Shown: in pieces, positions 1 to 5,664 of the stretch | How the letters are laid out: each line of letters opens with the position of its first letter | How positions within the stretch are numbered: the first letter of the stretch is position 1 | Source: an uncultured Chromatiaceae bacterium | GTDB taxonomy: Bacteria; Pseudomonadota; Gammaproteobacteria; Enterobacterales; Alteromonadaceae | Direction of reading: 5' to 3' | Length of the DNA: 9,568 bases | Assembly (NCBI GenBank): GCA_946482615.1 | Contig: CAMLSF010000138.1 | Location: 1-9,568 of the forward strand | Made by a program: the position numbers and the translations under genes | The notes under the pieces: generated by a model | The model's database searches: none | What the model was told of the DNA's origin: nothing | The model's input: the letters and a program-made list of their open reading frames with translations, nothing else

Positions 1-171
1 GCTGTCCATAATGTGTTTCACCAGCATTTCTTCCGGATCACGCACTGAAGTCAGGTTGTAAGCACTGTTCCATTTATCCAGCAGCTGGACATAAGCCACC
101 AGTTGTTGCAGTTGGTGTTCAGATAACACCAGGCTGGTCTGTGCGACCAGCTTTTTTAATTTTTCCAGCAT
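1..171 (-). CDS. rsmG: 16S rRNA (guanine-N7) methyltransferase RsmG, 5' part only
   Basis: Translating the minus strand from the ATG at 171-169 gives 57 residues beginning [20 protein letters not shown] and containing [21 protein letters not shown], which closely matches the N-terminal helix region of RsmG (GidB). RsmG uses S-adenosylmethionine to methylate G527 (E. coli numbering) of 16S rRNA in the cytoplasm; its loss is known to give low-level streptomycin resistance. The gene runs off the left edge, so the SAM-binding fold is not visible; the full family length is about 205-210 residues. It starts 14 bp after the mnmG stop codon, so the two are almost certainly co-transcribed. The ribosome binding site is weak (GGGA about 7 bases upstream), which would fit translational coupling to mnmG. 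The assignment is firm from sequence plus gene order. Confidence 0.93.
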   Translation of the reverse strand, partial: MLEKLKKLVAQTSLVLSEHQLQQLVAYVQLLDKWNSAYNLTSVRDPEEMLVKHIMDS

Positions 172-185
172 GATGATCCCAATGC

Positions 186-2075
186 TTAAGCAGATTTGCG
201 CAGTAAACCCTGTTTTTTCAGGTAAACCAGCAATAACGAAATAGCAGCAGGGGTAATACCTGAAATACGGGAGGCCTGACCCATAGTTTCAGGTTGCACC
301 TGATTCAGTTTCAGTATCACTTCATTGGATAAACCTTTCACCACTTTGTAATCAAAGTTGACAGGCAAACGGGTATTTTCGTTGCGTTCCTGCTTGGAGA
401 TCTCATCCTGCTGCCTGTTGATATAACCTTCGTATTTGATCTGAATTTCGACCTGCTCAGCCGCTGCGGCATCTGCCAGACCAGGGCCAATCAAATCAAT
501 TTTCATCAGATCCTGATAATTCACTTCAGGACGACGGATCAGATCTTCCAGACTGGCTTCTTTGCTCAGCGGAGTTTTCACCAGCTTGTTTACTTCAGCC
601 AAAGCCGCATGCTGTGGATGGATCCACTGCTGTTTTAAGCGCTGACGTTCCAGTTCTATCTGTTCAATTTTCAGATTAAATGCAGCCCAACGCGCATCAT
701 CCACTAAACCTAATTCACGACCTTTGGCTGTTAAACGAATATCAGCGTTATCTTCGCGTAACATCAGACGGTATTCAGCGCGGCTGGTGAACATACGGTA
801 GGGCTCTTTGGTGCCCATAGTGGTCAGATCGTCAATCAATACACCGACATAAGCCTGATCACGGCTTGGCGTCCAGGACTCTTTGTCCTGCGCAGAAAGA
901 GCAGCGTTCAGACCAGCCATTAAGCCCTGGGCACCAGCTTCTTCATAGCCTGTAGTGCCGTTGATTTGACCGGCGAAAAACAGGCCTTTGATAAACTTGG
1001 TTTCCAGTGAGGTTTTTAAATCCCGTGGATCAAAAAAGTCATATTCAATGGCATAACCAGGGCGGGTGATATGGGCATTTTCCATACCTTTGATTGAACG
1101 CACCAGATTTAACTGCACATCAAAAGGCAAGCTGGTTGAGATGCCATTTGGATAGAGTTCGTGCGTGGTTAAACCTTCAGGTTCAATAAAGATCTGGTGT
1201 TTATCTTTGTCAGCAAAACGGGTGATCTTGTCTTCAATCGAAGGACAATAGCGTGGGCCTATGCCTTCAATCACCCCGGTGTACATAGGGGATCTGTCTA
1301 AACCATTACGGATAATTTCGTGGGTTTGCTCGTTGGTGTAGGTGATATGGCAAGGGATCTGGGTCGGTTGATCCTTGTGCGATCCCATAAACGAAAATAC
1401 CGGCGTAGGGTTATCACCAGGCTGAGCCTGCATCACTGAAAAATCAACAGTTCTGGCGTCGATCCGCGGTGGAGTACCTGTTTTTAAACGGCCAACCCGG
1501 AATGGCAATTCACGTAAACGCCGCGCCAATGCTATAGATGGCGGATCACCGGCACGGCCACCACTGTAATTTTCTAAACCAATATGGATCTGGCCACCGA
1601 GGAAAGTACCTACAGTCAACACTACTGATTTAGCTTTAAATTTCAAACCCATTTGGGTCACAACACCACAGACCTGATCGTTTTCTACGATCAAATCATC
1701 ACAGGCCTGCTGAAAGATCTTCAGATTTGGCTGGTTTTCAAGGACATGACGCACAGCGGCACGATAAAGCTGACGGTCAGCCTGAGCCCGTGTTGCACGC
1801 ACTGCAGGACCTTTCGAACTGTTTAAAGTTCTGAACTGGATCCCGGCACGATCCGTGGCTTTTGCCATTACGCCACCTAAGGCGTCAATTTCTTTCACCA
1901 GATGGCCTTTACCTATGCCACCAATGGCCGGATTACAGGACATCTGACCTAAAGTCTCAACGTTGTGAGTCAGCAATAAAGTTTGCATTCCCATGCGGGC
2001 CGCAGCCAGTGCAGCCTCTGTGCCGGCGTGACCACCACCAACAACGATGACATCAAATGTTTCCTGATAAAGCAT
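186..2075 (-). CDS. mnmG: tRNA uridine-5-carboxymethylaminomethyl modification enzyme MnmG (GidA)
   Basis: The protein has 629 residues, the same length as E. coli MnmG. With MnmE it installs the cmnm5 group on U34 of tRNAs reading split codon boxes, using FAD, NADH and methylene-tetrahydrofolate. Visible features are the FAD dinucleotide-binding GGGHAG at 13-18, [12 protein letters not shown] at 47-58 including the conserved Cys47, the PPRID segment at about 202-206, the second conserved cysteine in RYCPSIEDK (Cys277), [12 protein letters not shown] at about 373-384 and the long signature [19 protein letters not shown] at 422-440, followed by the helical C-terminal domain that contacts MnmE and tRNA. 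The ATG at 2075 is preceded by GAGG (2081-2084) at 5 bases. It is transcribed away from oriC, as in E. coli. GATC sites are unusually common inside the gene (about 25 by hand count, against roughly 7 expected by chance). Confidence 0.98.
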   Translation of the reverse strand: MLYQETFDVIVVGGGHAGTEAALAAARMGMQTLLLTHNVETLGQMSCNPAIGGIGKGHLVKEIDALGGVMAKATDRAGIQFRTLNSSKGPAVRATRAQADRQLYRAAVRHVLENQPNLKIFQQACDDLIVENDQVCGVVTQMGLKFKAKSVVLTVGTFLGGQIHIGLENYSGGRAGDPPSIALARRLRELPFRVGRLKTGTPPRIDARTVDFSVMQAQPGDNPTPVFSFMGSHKDQPTQIPCHITYTNEQTHEIIRNGLDRSPMYTGVIEGIGPRYCPSIEDKITRFADKDKHQIFIEPEGLTTHELYPNGISTSLPFDVQLNLVRSIKGMENAHITRPGYAIEYDFFDPRDLKTSLETKFIKGLFFAGQINGTTGYEEAGAQGLMAGLNAALSAQDKESWTPSRDQAYVGVLIDDLTTMGTKEPYRMFTSRAEYRLMLREDNADIRLTAKGRELGLVDDARWAAFNLKIEQIELERQRLKQQWIHPQHAALAEVNKLVKTPLSKEASLEDLIRRPEVNYQDLMKIDLIGPGLADAAAAEQVEIQIKYEGYINRQQDEISKQERNENTRLPVNFDYKVVKGLSNEVILKLNQVQPETMGQASRISGITPAAISLLLVYLKKQGLLRKSA

Positions 2076-2117
2076 ATAGGCCTCGAACTCAAAACCAGTT
2101 CTGTAAAAAGGGCGCGT

Positions 2118-2146
2118 ATTGTAACTGGATCTGAAGCTTTGGGAAA
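2118..2146 (-). promoter_or_regulatory. candidate mnmG promoter with GC-rich discriminator
   Basis: Reading the minus strand, a -10-like TACAAT (2123-2118) lies 17 bases from a weak -35-like TTTCCC (2146-2141). The -10 is followed at once by ACGCGCCC, a GC-rich discriminator typical of stringently controlled promoters; the E. coli gid promoter at the edge of oriC is known to be growth-rate and stringent regulated. The position, about 40-50 bp before the mnmG start and at the left edge of the origin, fits. The -35 match is only 3 of 6, so this is a plausible rather than certain call. Confidence 0.4.
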
Positions 2147-2175
2147 TGATTAAAACTCGATCACGATCCTGAAAA

Positions 2176-2240
2176 GATCACTAGTAATATATAAGGATCT
2201 TTAAAGAGATCTTTTTGTTATGTTTACTACTATACAGAGC
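2176..2240. other. DNA unwinding element with three 13-mer-like repeats
   Basis: Three GATC-led 13-mers occur in an AT-rich stretch to the left of the first DnaA box: GATCACTAGTAAT (2176-2188), GATCTTTAAAGAG (2196-2208) and GATCTTTTTGTTA (2208-2220). The family consensus is GATCTNTTNTTTT. The third is the best match, and the second and third share the G at 2208. The second contains the palindrome TCTTTAAAGA. Their location, number and GATC phasing correspond to the L, M and R 13-mers of E. coli, where DnaA-ATP opens the duplex. Confidence 0.8.
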
Positions 2241-2246
2241 CTTTTC

Positions 2247-2255
2247 TGTGGGTAA
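2247..2255 (-). promoter_or_regulatory. DnaA box, R1 equivalent
   Basis: The minus strand reads TTACCCACA, one mismatch (position 4) from the strong consensus TTATCCACA. It is the first box to the right of the unwinding region and points towards it, as R1 does in E. coli. Confidence 0.8.
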
Positions 2256-2273
2256 CCTTTGATCTGTTTTGAA

Positions 2274-2286
2274 GATCAATCAGTTA
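2274..2286 (+). promoter_or_regulatory. IHF binding site in oriC
   Basis: GATCAATCAGTTA matches the IHF consensus WATCAANNNNTTR at every specified position except the first. It lies 18 bp beyond the R1-type box, the same relative place as the E. coli oriC IHF site, where the bend helps DnaA bridge to the unwinding region. Confidence 0.75.
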
Positions 2287-2323
2287 GAAAGGATCGGATC
2301 CTGTGATCAACACAAGATCCTGA

Positions 2324-2332
2324 GTCTGATAA
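2324..2332 (-). promoter_or_regulatory. DnaA box, weak, R5M equivalent
   Basis: The minus strand reads TTATCAGAC, a degenerate box. The flanking bases GATAAGCGG align with the E. coli R5M region (GTATAAGCTGG), and the position between IHF and R2 is the same. I call it mostly on this positional match. Confidence 0.5.
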
Positions 2333-2352
2333 GCGGTGTTTAACTAGCTCTT

Positions 2353-2361
2353 TTATACACA
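2353..2361 (+). promoter_or_regulatory. DnaA box, R2 equivalent
   Basis: TTATACACA is an exact match to the E. coli R2 box sequence, in the same orientation and 106 bp from the R1-type box. Confidence 0.88.
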
Positions 2362-2386
2362 GAGCATAAAACCTGATTTGTTACGC

Positions 2387-2395
2387 AGAGGATAA
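2387..2395 (-). promoter_or_regulatory. DnaA box, weak, R3 equivalent
   Basis: AGAGGATAA (minus strand TTATCCTCT) followed by CTT resembles the E. coli R3/C3 region TTTGGATAACT, 34 bp after R2. It is a low-affinity-type site inferred from position and the GGATAAC core. Confidence 0.45.
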
Positions 2396-2425
2396 CTTCA
2401 GCTTTTACATAAGTTATAACTACAC

Positions 2426-2434
2426 TTATACACA
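2426..2434 (+). promoter_or_regulatory. DnaA box, R4 equivalent
   Basis: TTATACACA, 73 bp after the R2-type box and in the R4 orientation. In E. coli R4 is the high-affinity TTATCCACA; here it has the R2-type sequence with A at position 5. Confidence 0.82.
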
Positions 2435-2458
2435 TTACACTTAAAATTTAATAAAAAC

Positions 2459-2467
2459 TGTGGATAT
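2459..2467 (-). promoter_or_regulatory. additional DnaA box right of R4
   Basis: TGTGGATAT (minus strand ATATCCACA) has one mismatch from TTATCCACA. It lies beyond the R4-type box in the opposite orientation, separated from it by the AT-rich stretch 2435-2458. Confidence 0.65.
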
Positions 2468-2468
2468 C

Positions 2469-2477
2469 TGTGTGTAA
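2469..2477 (-). promoter_or_regulatory. additional DnaA box in tandem
   Basis: TGTGTGTAA (minus strand TTACACACA) has one mismatch from TTATACACA. It is one base away from the box at 2459-2467 and in the same orientation, so the two form a tandem pair. Confidence 0.55.
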
Positions 2478-2540
2478 CTGGATCATAAGTATGATCCTCT
2501 TTATAGAGAAGTGGATCATCAGTGGGCTATTACAGAATAA

Positions 2541-2561
2541 AGGCCCTTTGTTGATGGGCCT
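2541..2561 (-). terminator. probable Rho-independent terminator of mioC
   Basis: A perfect 6-bp arm pair AGGCCC (2541-2546) and GGGCCT (2556-2561) encloses a 9-base loop. Read on the minus strand, the hairpin is followed by TTATTCTG, a short imperfect U-tract, whereas the plus-strand side has none. It sits 49 bp downstream of the mioC stop and just before oriC, so it probably ends mioC transcripts. The U-tract is weak, so efficiency is uncertain. Confidence 0.55.
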
Positions 2562-2572
2562 CTGACTGACGA

Positions 2573-2592
2573 AGAGCAAAAGATCCTGCTCT
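2573..2592. repeat. small inverted repeat between mioC and oriC
   Basis: AGAGCA (2573-2578) and TGCTCT (2587-2592) are perfect inverted arms with an 8-base loop that contains a GATC. No U-tract follows on either strand. It is the second hairpin in the 90-bp mioC-oriC spacer. Confidence 0.4.
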
Positions 2593-2609
2593 ATATAACT
2601 GAGAAGAGG

Positions 2610-3059
2610 TTAAGGCAGGCTTTTGATAAATTCAGGTAACCAGACCAAAGCCTGATCTTCGGGCAGTTCAGCGGTCAAAACATCTATATTTAGTCCTGGT
2701 AACAATAATCTGCCGCCTAAAGAGCCAAAAAGGTCAGAGATTTTTTTACCGGCCAGACAAAAAGTATCGTAACTGGAATCACCTAAAGTGATCACTGCGT
2801 AGGAAACTGTGGTAAGATCTGTTTGATCTTGTGCTAATTGATCCACAAAAGGTTGGATATTATCGGGCAGATCCCCTGCGCCATACGTCGAAGTGACGAC
2901 TAACCAGATACTGTTTTTGGTTAACTGTGTTAAATCAGGGGTGAGATGAAGTTTTACTTCGTAACCCGCTTTTTCCAAAGTTTCAGCTACTTGCTCTGCT
3001 GCATATTCCGCAGCGCCCATTTGGCTGCCCACAAGGATCTCAATCATACTGCAACCCAT
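2610..3059 (-). CDS. mioC: flavodoxin-like FMN protein MioC
   Basis: A small cytoplasmic flavodoxin of 149 residues (E. coli MioC 147). E. coli MioC binds FMN and was purified as a factor supporting biotin synthase in vitro. FMN-binding loops are visible: phosphate loop VGSQMGAAEYAAEQ at 10-23, TSTYGAGDLPDN at 56-67 and TLGDSSYDTFCLAGK at 91-105. It is too short to be a sulfite-reductase-type flavoprotein fusion. Position beside oriC and transcription towards the origin are diagnostic of mioC. The start is uncertain: the ATG at 3059 is the longest option, but Met5 (3047) would begin MIEILVGSQMG, closer to the family's usual N-terminus, and neither has a strong ribosome binding site. It reads head-on to the rightward replication fork. 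A hairpin terminator candidate lies 49 bp downstream. Confidence 0.93.
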   Translation of the reverse strand: MGCSMIEILVGSQMGAAEYAAEQVAETLEKAGYEVKLHLTPDLTQLTKNSIWLVVTSTYGAGDLPDNIQPFVDQLAQDQTDLTTVSYAVITLGDSSYDTFCLAGKKISDLFGSLGGRLLLPGLNIDVLTAELPEDQALVWLPEFIKSLP

Positions 3060-3072
3060 TGTCAGTTAAATG

Positions 3073-3111
3073 ATTGGCTATACTACTGGAATTAAAACGT
3101 GCAAAGCCAAT
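3073..3111. repeat. inverted repeat in mioC-deaD divergent region
   Basis: Perfect 7-bp arms ATTGGCT (3073-3079) and AGCCAAT (3105-3111) are separated by 25 bp. It lies just upstream of mioC, where its promoter should be; a weak TTGCAC/TATAGC pair with 16-bp spacing on the minus strand falls within it. It could be an operator or chance. Confidence 0.35.
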
Positions 3112-3134
3112 GCTTCTTGCACCTTTTGGGTATT

Positions 3135-3159
3135 TTTACTGCAAAGCAGGCTCAGTAAA
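3135..3159. repeat. nested inverted repeats upstream of deaD
   Basis: TTTACTG (3135-3141) and CAGTAAA (3153-3159) form perfect 7-bp arms with an 11-base spacer. Inside this, CTGC (3139-3142) and GCAG (3146-3149) can pair over an AAA loop. The two pairings share bases 3139-3141 and are mutually exclusive. The element may be a DNA operator or, if transcribed, an alternative-fold leader. Confidence 0.4.
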
Positions 3160-3167
3160 TCTACAAT
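3139..3167 (+). promoter_or_regulatory. weak candidate deaD promoter
   Basis: TACAAT (3162-3167) is one base off the -10 consensus. The -35 at 17-bp spacing is CTGCAA (3139-3144), only 3 of 6 matches, and overlaps the inverted repeat at 3135-3159. A second -10-like element, TATACA (3202-3207), lies too close to the start codon for a normal leader. I see no better promoter in the 152 bp between mioC and deaD. Confidence 0.25.
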
Positions 3168-3211
3168 AGCACAACCCGTTCGCCTGCGTGTTATTGAGGT
3201 TTATACAATAT

Positions 3212-5014
3212 ATGTCCGAGTCCATGTCTTTTTCCCAGCTAGCGCTGCCGGAACCTATTCTTCGTGCAGTTTTAGAACTTGGTTATGAACATCCGTCTCC
3301 AATTCAGGAAGCGGCTATTCCTAAGTTACTGGCTGGTGAAGACTTGCTAGGCCAAGCCCAGACAGGTACTGGTAAAACAGCTGCTTTTGCACTGCCTTTA
3401 TTAGCCCGTTTAGATCCGGCCCAAAATGATCCACAAATTTTAGTGCTGGCGCCAACCCGTGAACTGGCTATTCAGGTTGCTGAAGCCTTCCAGGCTTATG
3501 CCCGCTATATGCCGGCTTTCCATGTTCTGCCTTTATACGGCGGTCAAAATTATACCACTCAGTTAAAAGCGCTGAAACGTGGTTCTCAGGTGATTGTAGG
3601 TACGCCAGGCCGTATCATGGATCACCTGGATCGTGGCACTTTAGTGCTGGATAAACTGCGTGCCATAGTGCTGGACGAAGCCGACGAAATGTTGCGTATG
3701 GGTTTTATCGATGATGTGCAAACTATCATGGATGCGACTCCACCAGGCCGTCAGGTGGCGATGTTCTCTGCCACTATGCCAAATCAGATCCGCGCTATTG
3801 CTCAAAAGCATTTAAAAAATGCCCATGAAGTGAAAATCGAATCTAAGACCTCTACTGTTGAACGTATTCAGCAACGTTATGTGATGCTGGACAATAATCA
3901 GAAGCTGGATGCCTTAACCCGTATTCTGGAAGGCGAAGAATATGATGCCAGCATCATTTTCGTGCGGACCAAAAGCGCGACTGAAGAAATTGCAGAAAAG
4001 CTGGGTGCCCGTGGTTATGCCGTGGCTTGCTTAAATGGTGATATGAACCAGGCTCACCGCGAACAAACTATCCGTCGTTTAAAAGCAGATCAGCTGGACG
4101 TGATAGTGGCCACAGACGTGGCTGCCCGTGGTCTGGACGTAGAACGTATCAGCCTGGTGATTAACTATGACATCCCATACGACAGCGAAGCTTATGTACA
4201 CCGTATAGGTCGTACCGGTCGTGCTGGTCGCGAAGGTAAGGCGATCCTTTTTGTATCACCACGCGAACGCCGTTTATTGCGTACTATCGAACACGCAACC
4301 CGTCAGCCTATTGAAAAAATGTCACTGCCAACAGGTCAGGTGATTGAACAACGTCGTATCGAGTCTTTCCGTGCTCAGTTGGCTCAAACCATTGAAGCGA
4401 GAAACTTAAGTTTCTTCCTGGAACTGGTGAACGACTGGCGTGAAAAGTTAGAAACGACAGATGTCGACATGGCAGCAGCTCTGTTGTATCTGGCGCAGAA
4501 AGATCAGCCGTTAAACGTCGCATCTCAGTTCCCGGAAATCCGTGAGCCACATAGCCGTGACCGCGATGACCGTGCTGGTGGCCGCGATAAATTTGCCCGT
4601 GGTGACAGACCAGAGCGTTCTGGTGATCGTGCTGAACGCGGCGATCGTCCGCCACGCCCACGTCGTGAGTTAAAAGGTGACTACACCAACTACCGTATTG
4701 AAGTGGGTAAAGAGCATGGTGTTCGTGCCGGTGACATAGTTGGTGCTATCGCCAATGAAGCCAACATCGACAGCCAGTTTATCGGCAATATCAAATTGTT
4801 TGATCATTTCAGTACTGTAGAATTACCAGCCAATATTCCGGCTGAAGTGATGCAGCATCTGAAAAAGGTTTATGTACGTAAGCAAAAGCTGAATATCACG
4901 GTAGATACTGGTTCGCCGGCTGCTGGTTCAGCACCACGTCGTGAACGCACTGAAGCTGGTCCTGGCCCACGCCCTGGTGCTGCTCCACGTGCACCACGTA
5001 AACCAAGAGATTAA
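3212..5014 (+). CDS. deaD: cold-shock DEAD-box RNA helicase DeaD/CsdA
   Basis: This 600-residue ATP-dependent RNA helicase unwinds structured RNA in ribosome assembly and mRNA decay, especially in the cold. Motifs in order are the Q motif GYEHPSPIQ (24-32), Walker A AQTGTGKT (49-56), PTRELA (81-86), DEAD (155-158), SAT (186-188), FVRTK (250-254), ATDVAARGLD (300-309) and HRIGRTGRAG (330-339). An Arg/Asp-rich linker (about 446-486) leads to a DbpA-type RNA-binding domain, YRIEVGKEHGVRAG to NIKLFDHFSTVELP (494-539), then a basic Pro/Arg tail. That domain and the length (E. coli 629) separate it from RhlE, RhlB and SrmB. I chose ATG 3212 because it follows GAGG (3196-3199) by 12 bases and restores the family N-terminus; an upstream in-frame GTG (3188) would add eight atypical residues, and ATG 3224 is also possible. 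A strong terminator follows. Confidence 0.97.
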   Translation: MSESMSFSQLALPEPILRAVLELGYEHPSPIQEAAIPKLLAGEDLLGQAQTGTGKTAAFALPLLARLDPAQNDPQILVLAPTRELAIQVAEAFQAYARYMPAFHVLPLYGGQNYTTQLKALKRGSQVIVGTPGRIMDHLDRGTLVLDKLRAIVLDEADEMLRMGFIDDVQTIMDATPPGRQVAMFSATMPNQIRAIAQKHLKNAHEVKIESKTSTVERIQQRYVMLDNNQKLDALTRILEGEEYDASIIFVRTKSATEEIAEKLGARGYAVACLNGDMNQAHREQTIRRLKADQLDVIVATDVAARGLDVERISLVINYDIPYDSEAYVHRIGRTGRAGREGKAILFVSPRERRLLRTIEHATRQPIEKMSLPTGQVIEQRRIESFRAQLAQTIEARNLSFFLELVNDWREKLETTDVDMAAALLYLAQKDQPLNVASQFPEIREPHSRDRDDRAGGRDKFARGDRPERSGDRAERGDRPPRPRRELKGDYTNYRIEVGKEHGVRAGDIVGAIANEANIDSQFIGNIKLFDHFSTVELPANIPAEVMQHLKKVYVRKQKLNITVDTGSPAAGSAPRRERTEAGPGPRPGAAPRAPRKPRD

Positions 5015-5027
5015 TCTCTGACTTGTT

Positions 5028-5053
5028 AAAAACCGGCGAAAGCCGGTTTTTTT
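5028..5053 (+). terminator. Rho-independent terminator of deaD
   Basis: A 10-bp stem pairs AAAAACCGGC (5028-5037) with GCCGGTTTTT (5042-5051) over a stable GAAA tetraloop, and the T-run extends to 5053. It begins 14 bp after the deaD stop codon, so deaD is transcribed as a single-gene unit. Confidence 0.92.
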
Positions 5054-5123
5054 ATAGTGACCAGGCTATAAAAACTTATAGCGTGCCCATATTTAGCTCA
5101 GATAGCCAAATCTGGAGTCAGTT

Positions 5124-5546
5124 ATGATTATTGCCTGTCCTCATTGTTCAACCTTAAACCGGATTCAGCCGGAAAAGTTTGCCGATCAGCCTAAATGTGG
5201 TCAGTGCAAAGACGCGCTTTTTGCCGGAAAACCCATAGAGTTAACCCAGCAGAATTTTGTTAATCAGATCCAGAAGTCAGAATTACCTGTGGTGGTGGAT
5301 TTTTGGGCCAGCTGGTGTGGGCCTTGTCTGAACTTTGCGCCTGTCTTTAATCAGGCGGCAGCAGAGTTAGAACCTAAGTTCAGGTTCGCCAAAGTTAATA
5401 CTGAGCAGCAACAACAGCTGGCAGCACAGTTTCAAATTCGCTCTATTCCGACCTTGATGTTGTTTAAAGCAGGTAAGCTGGTTGCTCAGCAATCCGGCTC
5501 TATGCCAAAACAAATGTTTTATCAGTGGTTACAGCAACATAGTTAA
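5124..5546 (+). CDS. trxC: thioredoxin 2 (zinc-ribbon thioredoxin) TrxC
   Basis: This 140-residue cytoplasmic disulfide reductase is close to E. coli TrxC (139). It has the two-part layout of thioredoxin 2: an N-terminal zinc ribbon with two CxxC pairs, Cys5/Cys8 and Cys25/Cys28, then a thioredoxin domain from about residue 40 with the active site WCGPC (64-68) inside VVVDFWASWCGPCLNFAP, and the cis-proline Pro109 in RSIPT. The zinc ribbon distinguishes it from TrxA. There is no signal peptide. ATG 5124 is preceded by GGAG (5114-5117) at a good distance. Since the deaD terminator ends 70 bp upstream, it should have its own promoter there, but I find no convincing -35/-10 pair. In E. coli trxC is OxyR-induced; no OxyR site can be claimed here. 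Confidence 0.96.
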   Translation: MIIACPHCSTLNRIQPEKFADQPKCGQCKDALFAGKPIELTQQNFVNQIQKSELPVVVDFWASWCGPCLNFAPVFNQAAAELEPKFRFAKVNTEQQQQLAAQFQIRSIPTLMLFKAGKLVAQQSGSMPKQMFYQWLQQHS

Positions 5547-5559
5547 AGGTCAAGCCAAA

Positions 5560-5640
5560 GCCTGCAGTGCAGAGTTGGTCGCAAAAGGCTGGATTTGCCA
5601 GGCCGCAAAGTACAGACTGCAGCTCTGCTTCCTTTTTGTT
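5560..5640 (+). other. possible structured spacer or weak terminator after trxC
   Basis: The 118-bp gap between trxC and the next gene contains GCAGAG (5569-5574) and CTCTGC (5623-5628), which can close a long loop carrying an inner hairpin (GGCTGG with CCAGGCC). Two PstI-type CTGCAG palindromes lie at 5562 and 5617. The sequence after the outer arm is T-rich (TTCCTTTTTGTTTT), so it could act as a branched, weak terminator or leader. The pairing is short, so this is tentative. Confidence 0.25.
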
Positions 5641-5664
5641 TTGAGCCATAGTTAAGGAAAAAAC

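Larger units (their letters stand above)
2128..2319. repeat. dense GATC (Dam/SeqA) cluster
   Basis: Twelve GATC tetranucleotides start at 2128, 2159, 2165, 2176, 2196, 2208, 2261, 2274, 2292, 2297, 2305 and 2316. Fewer than one would be expected by chance in 192 bp. Such clusters are the Dam methylation targets to which SeqA binds when hemimethylated, sequestering a newly fired origin. A second, looser group starts at 2481, 2493, 2514 and 2582. The stretch 2320-2480 that carries the R5M to R4 boxes has none. Confidence 0.9.
2128..2520. other. oriC: chromosomal replication origin oriC
   Basis: The gene-free region between mnmG and mioC has the full architecture of an enterobacterial-type origin. 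From left to right it shows three GATC-initiated 13-mers in an AT-rich stretch, an R1-type DnaA box, a near-consensus IHF site, an R5M-type box, then R2-, R3- and R4-type boxes. R1 to R2 is 106 bp and R2 to R4 is 73 bp, essentially the E. coli spacing as I recall it. The blocks around the IHF site (AAGATCAA, then GAAAGGATC) and around R5M (GATAAGC against GTATAAGC) also align base by base with E. coli. About 15 GATC sites fall in this interval. DnaA would load at these boxes, melt the left AT-rich region and admit DnaB; Dam and SeqA would control re-initiation. The exact borders are my estimate. Confidence 0.93.

Noticed and set aside
2223..2234. TAGTAGTAA run (minus strand) next to R1 as a DnaA-trio element
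   Set aside because: Relative to the R1 box the TAG repeats are on the opposite strand from the B. subtilis DnaA-trio arrangement as I recall it, and only three triplets are present. Probably chance in an AT-rich region.
3188..3211. In-frame GTG at 3188 as the deaD start
   Set aside because: It would add eight residues (MLLRFIQY) atypical for the family and would place GAGG inside the coding region. ATG 3212 has that GAGG upstream and gives a family-like N-terminus.
4548..4660. Arg/Asp/Gly-rich repeats in deaD as a recombination or tandem-repeat element
   Set aside because: DeaD proteins normally carry a low-complexity Arg-rich linker before the DbpA-type domain. The nucleotide repeats are imperfect and follow from amino-acid bias.
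4308..4661. 117-codon minus-strand reading frame inside deaD
   Set aside because: It lies wholly antisense to conserved helicase and linker sequence, has no recognisable family or ribosome binding site, and is explained as a shadow frame of Arg-rich codons.
5054..5123. TATAAA and TTATAG motifs before trxC as a promoter
   Set aside because: No acceptable -35 element occurs at 16-18 bp from either, so I did not annotate a promoter even though one is expected here.
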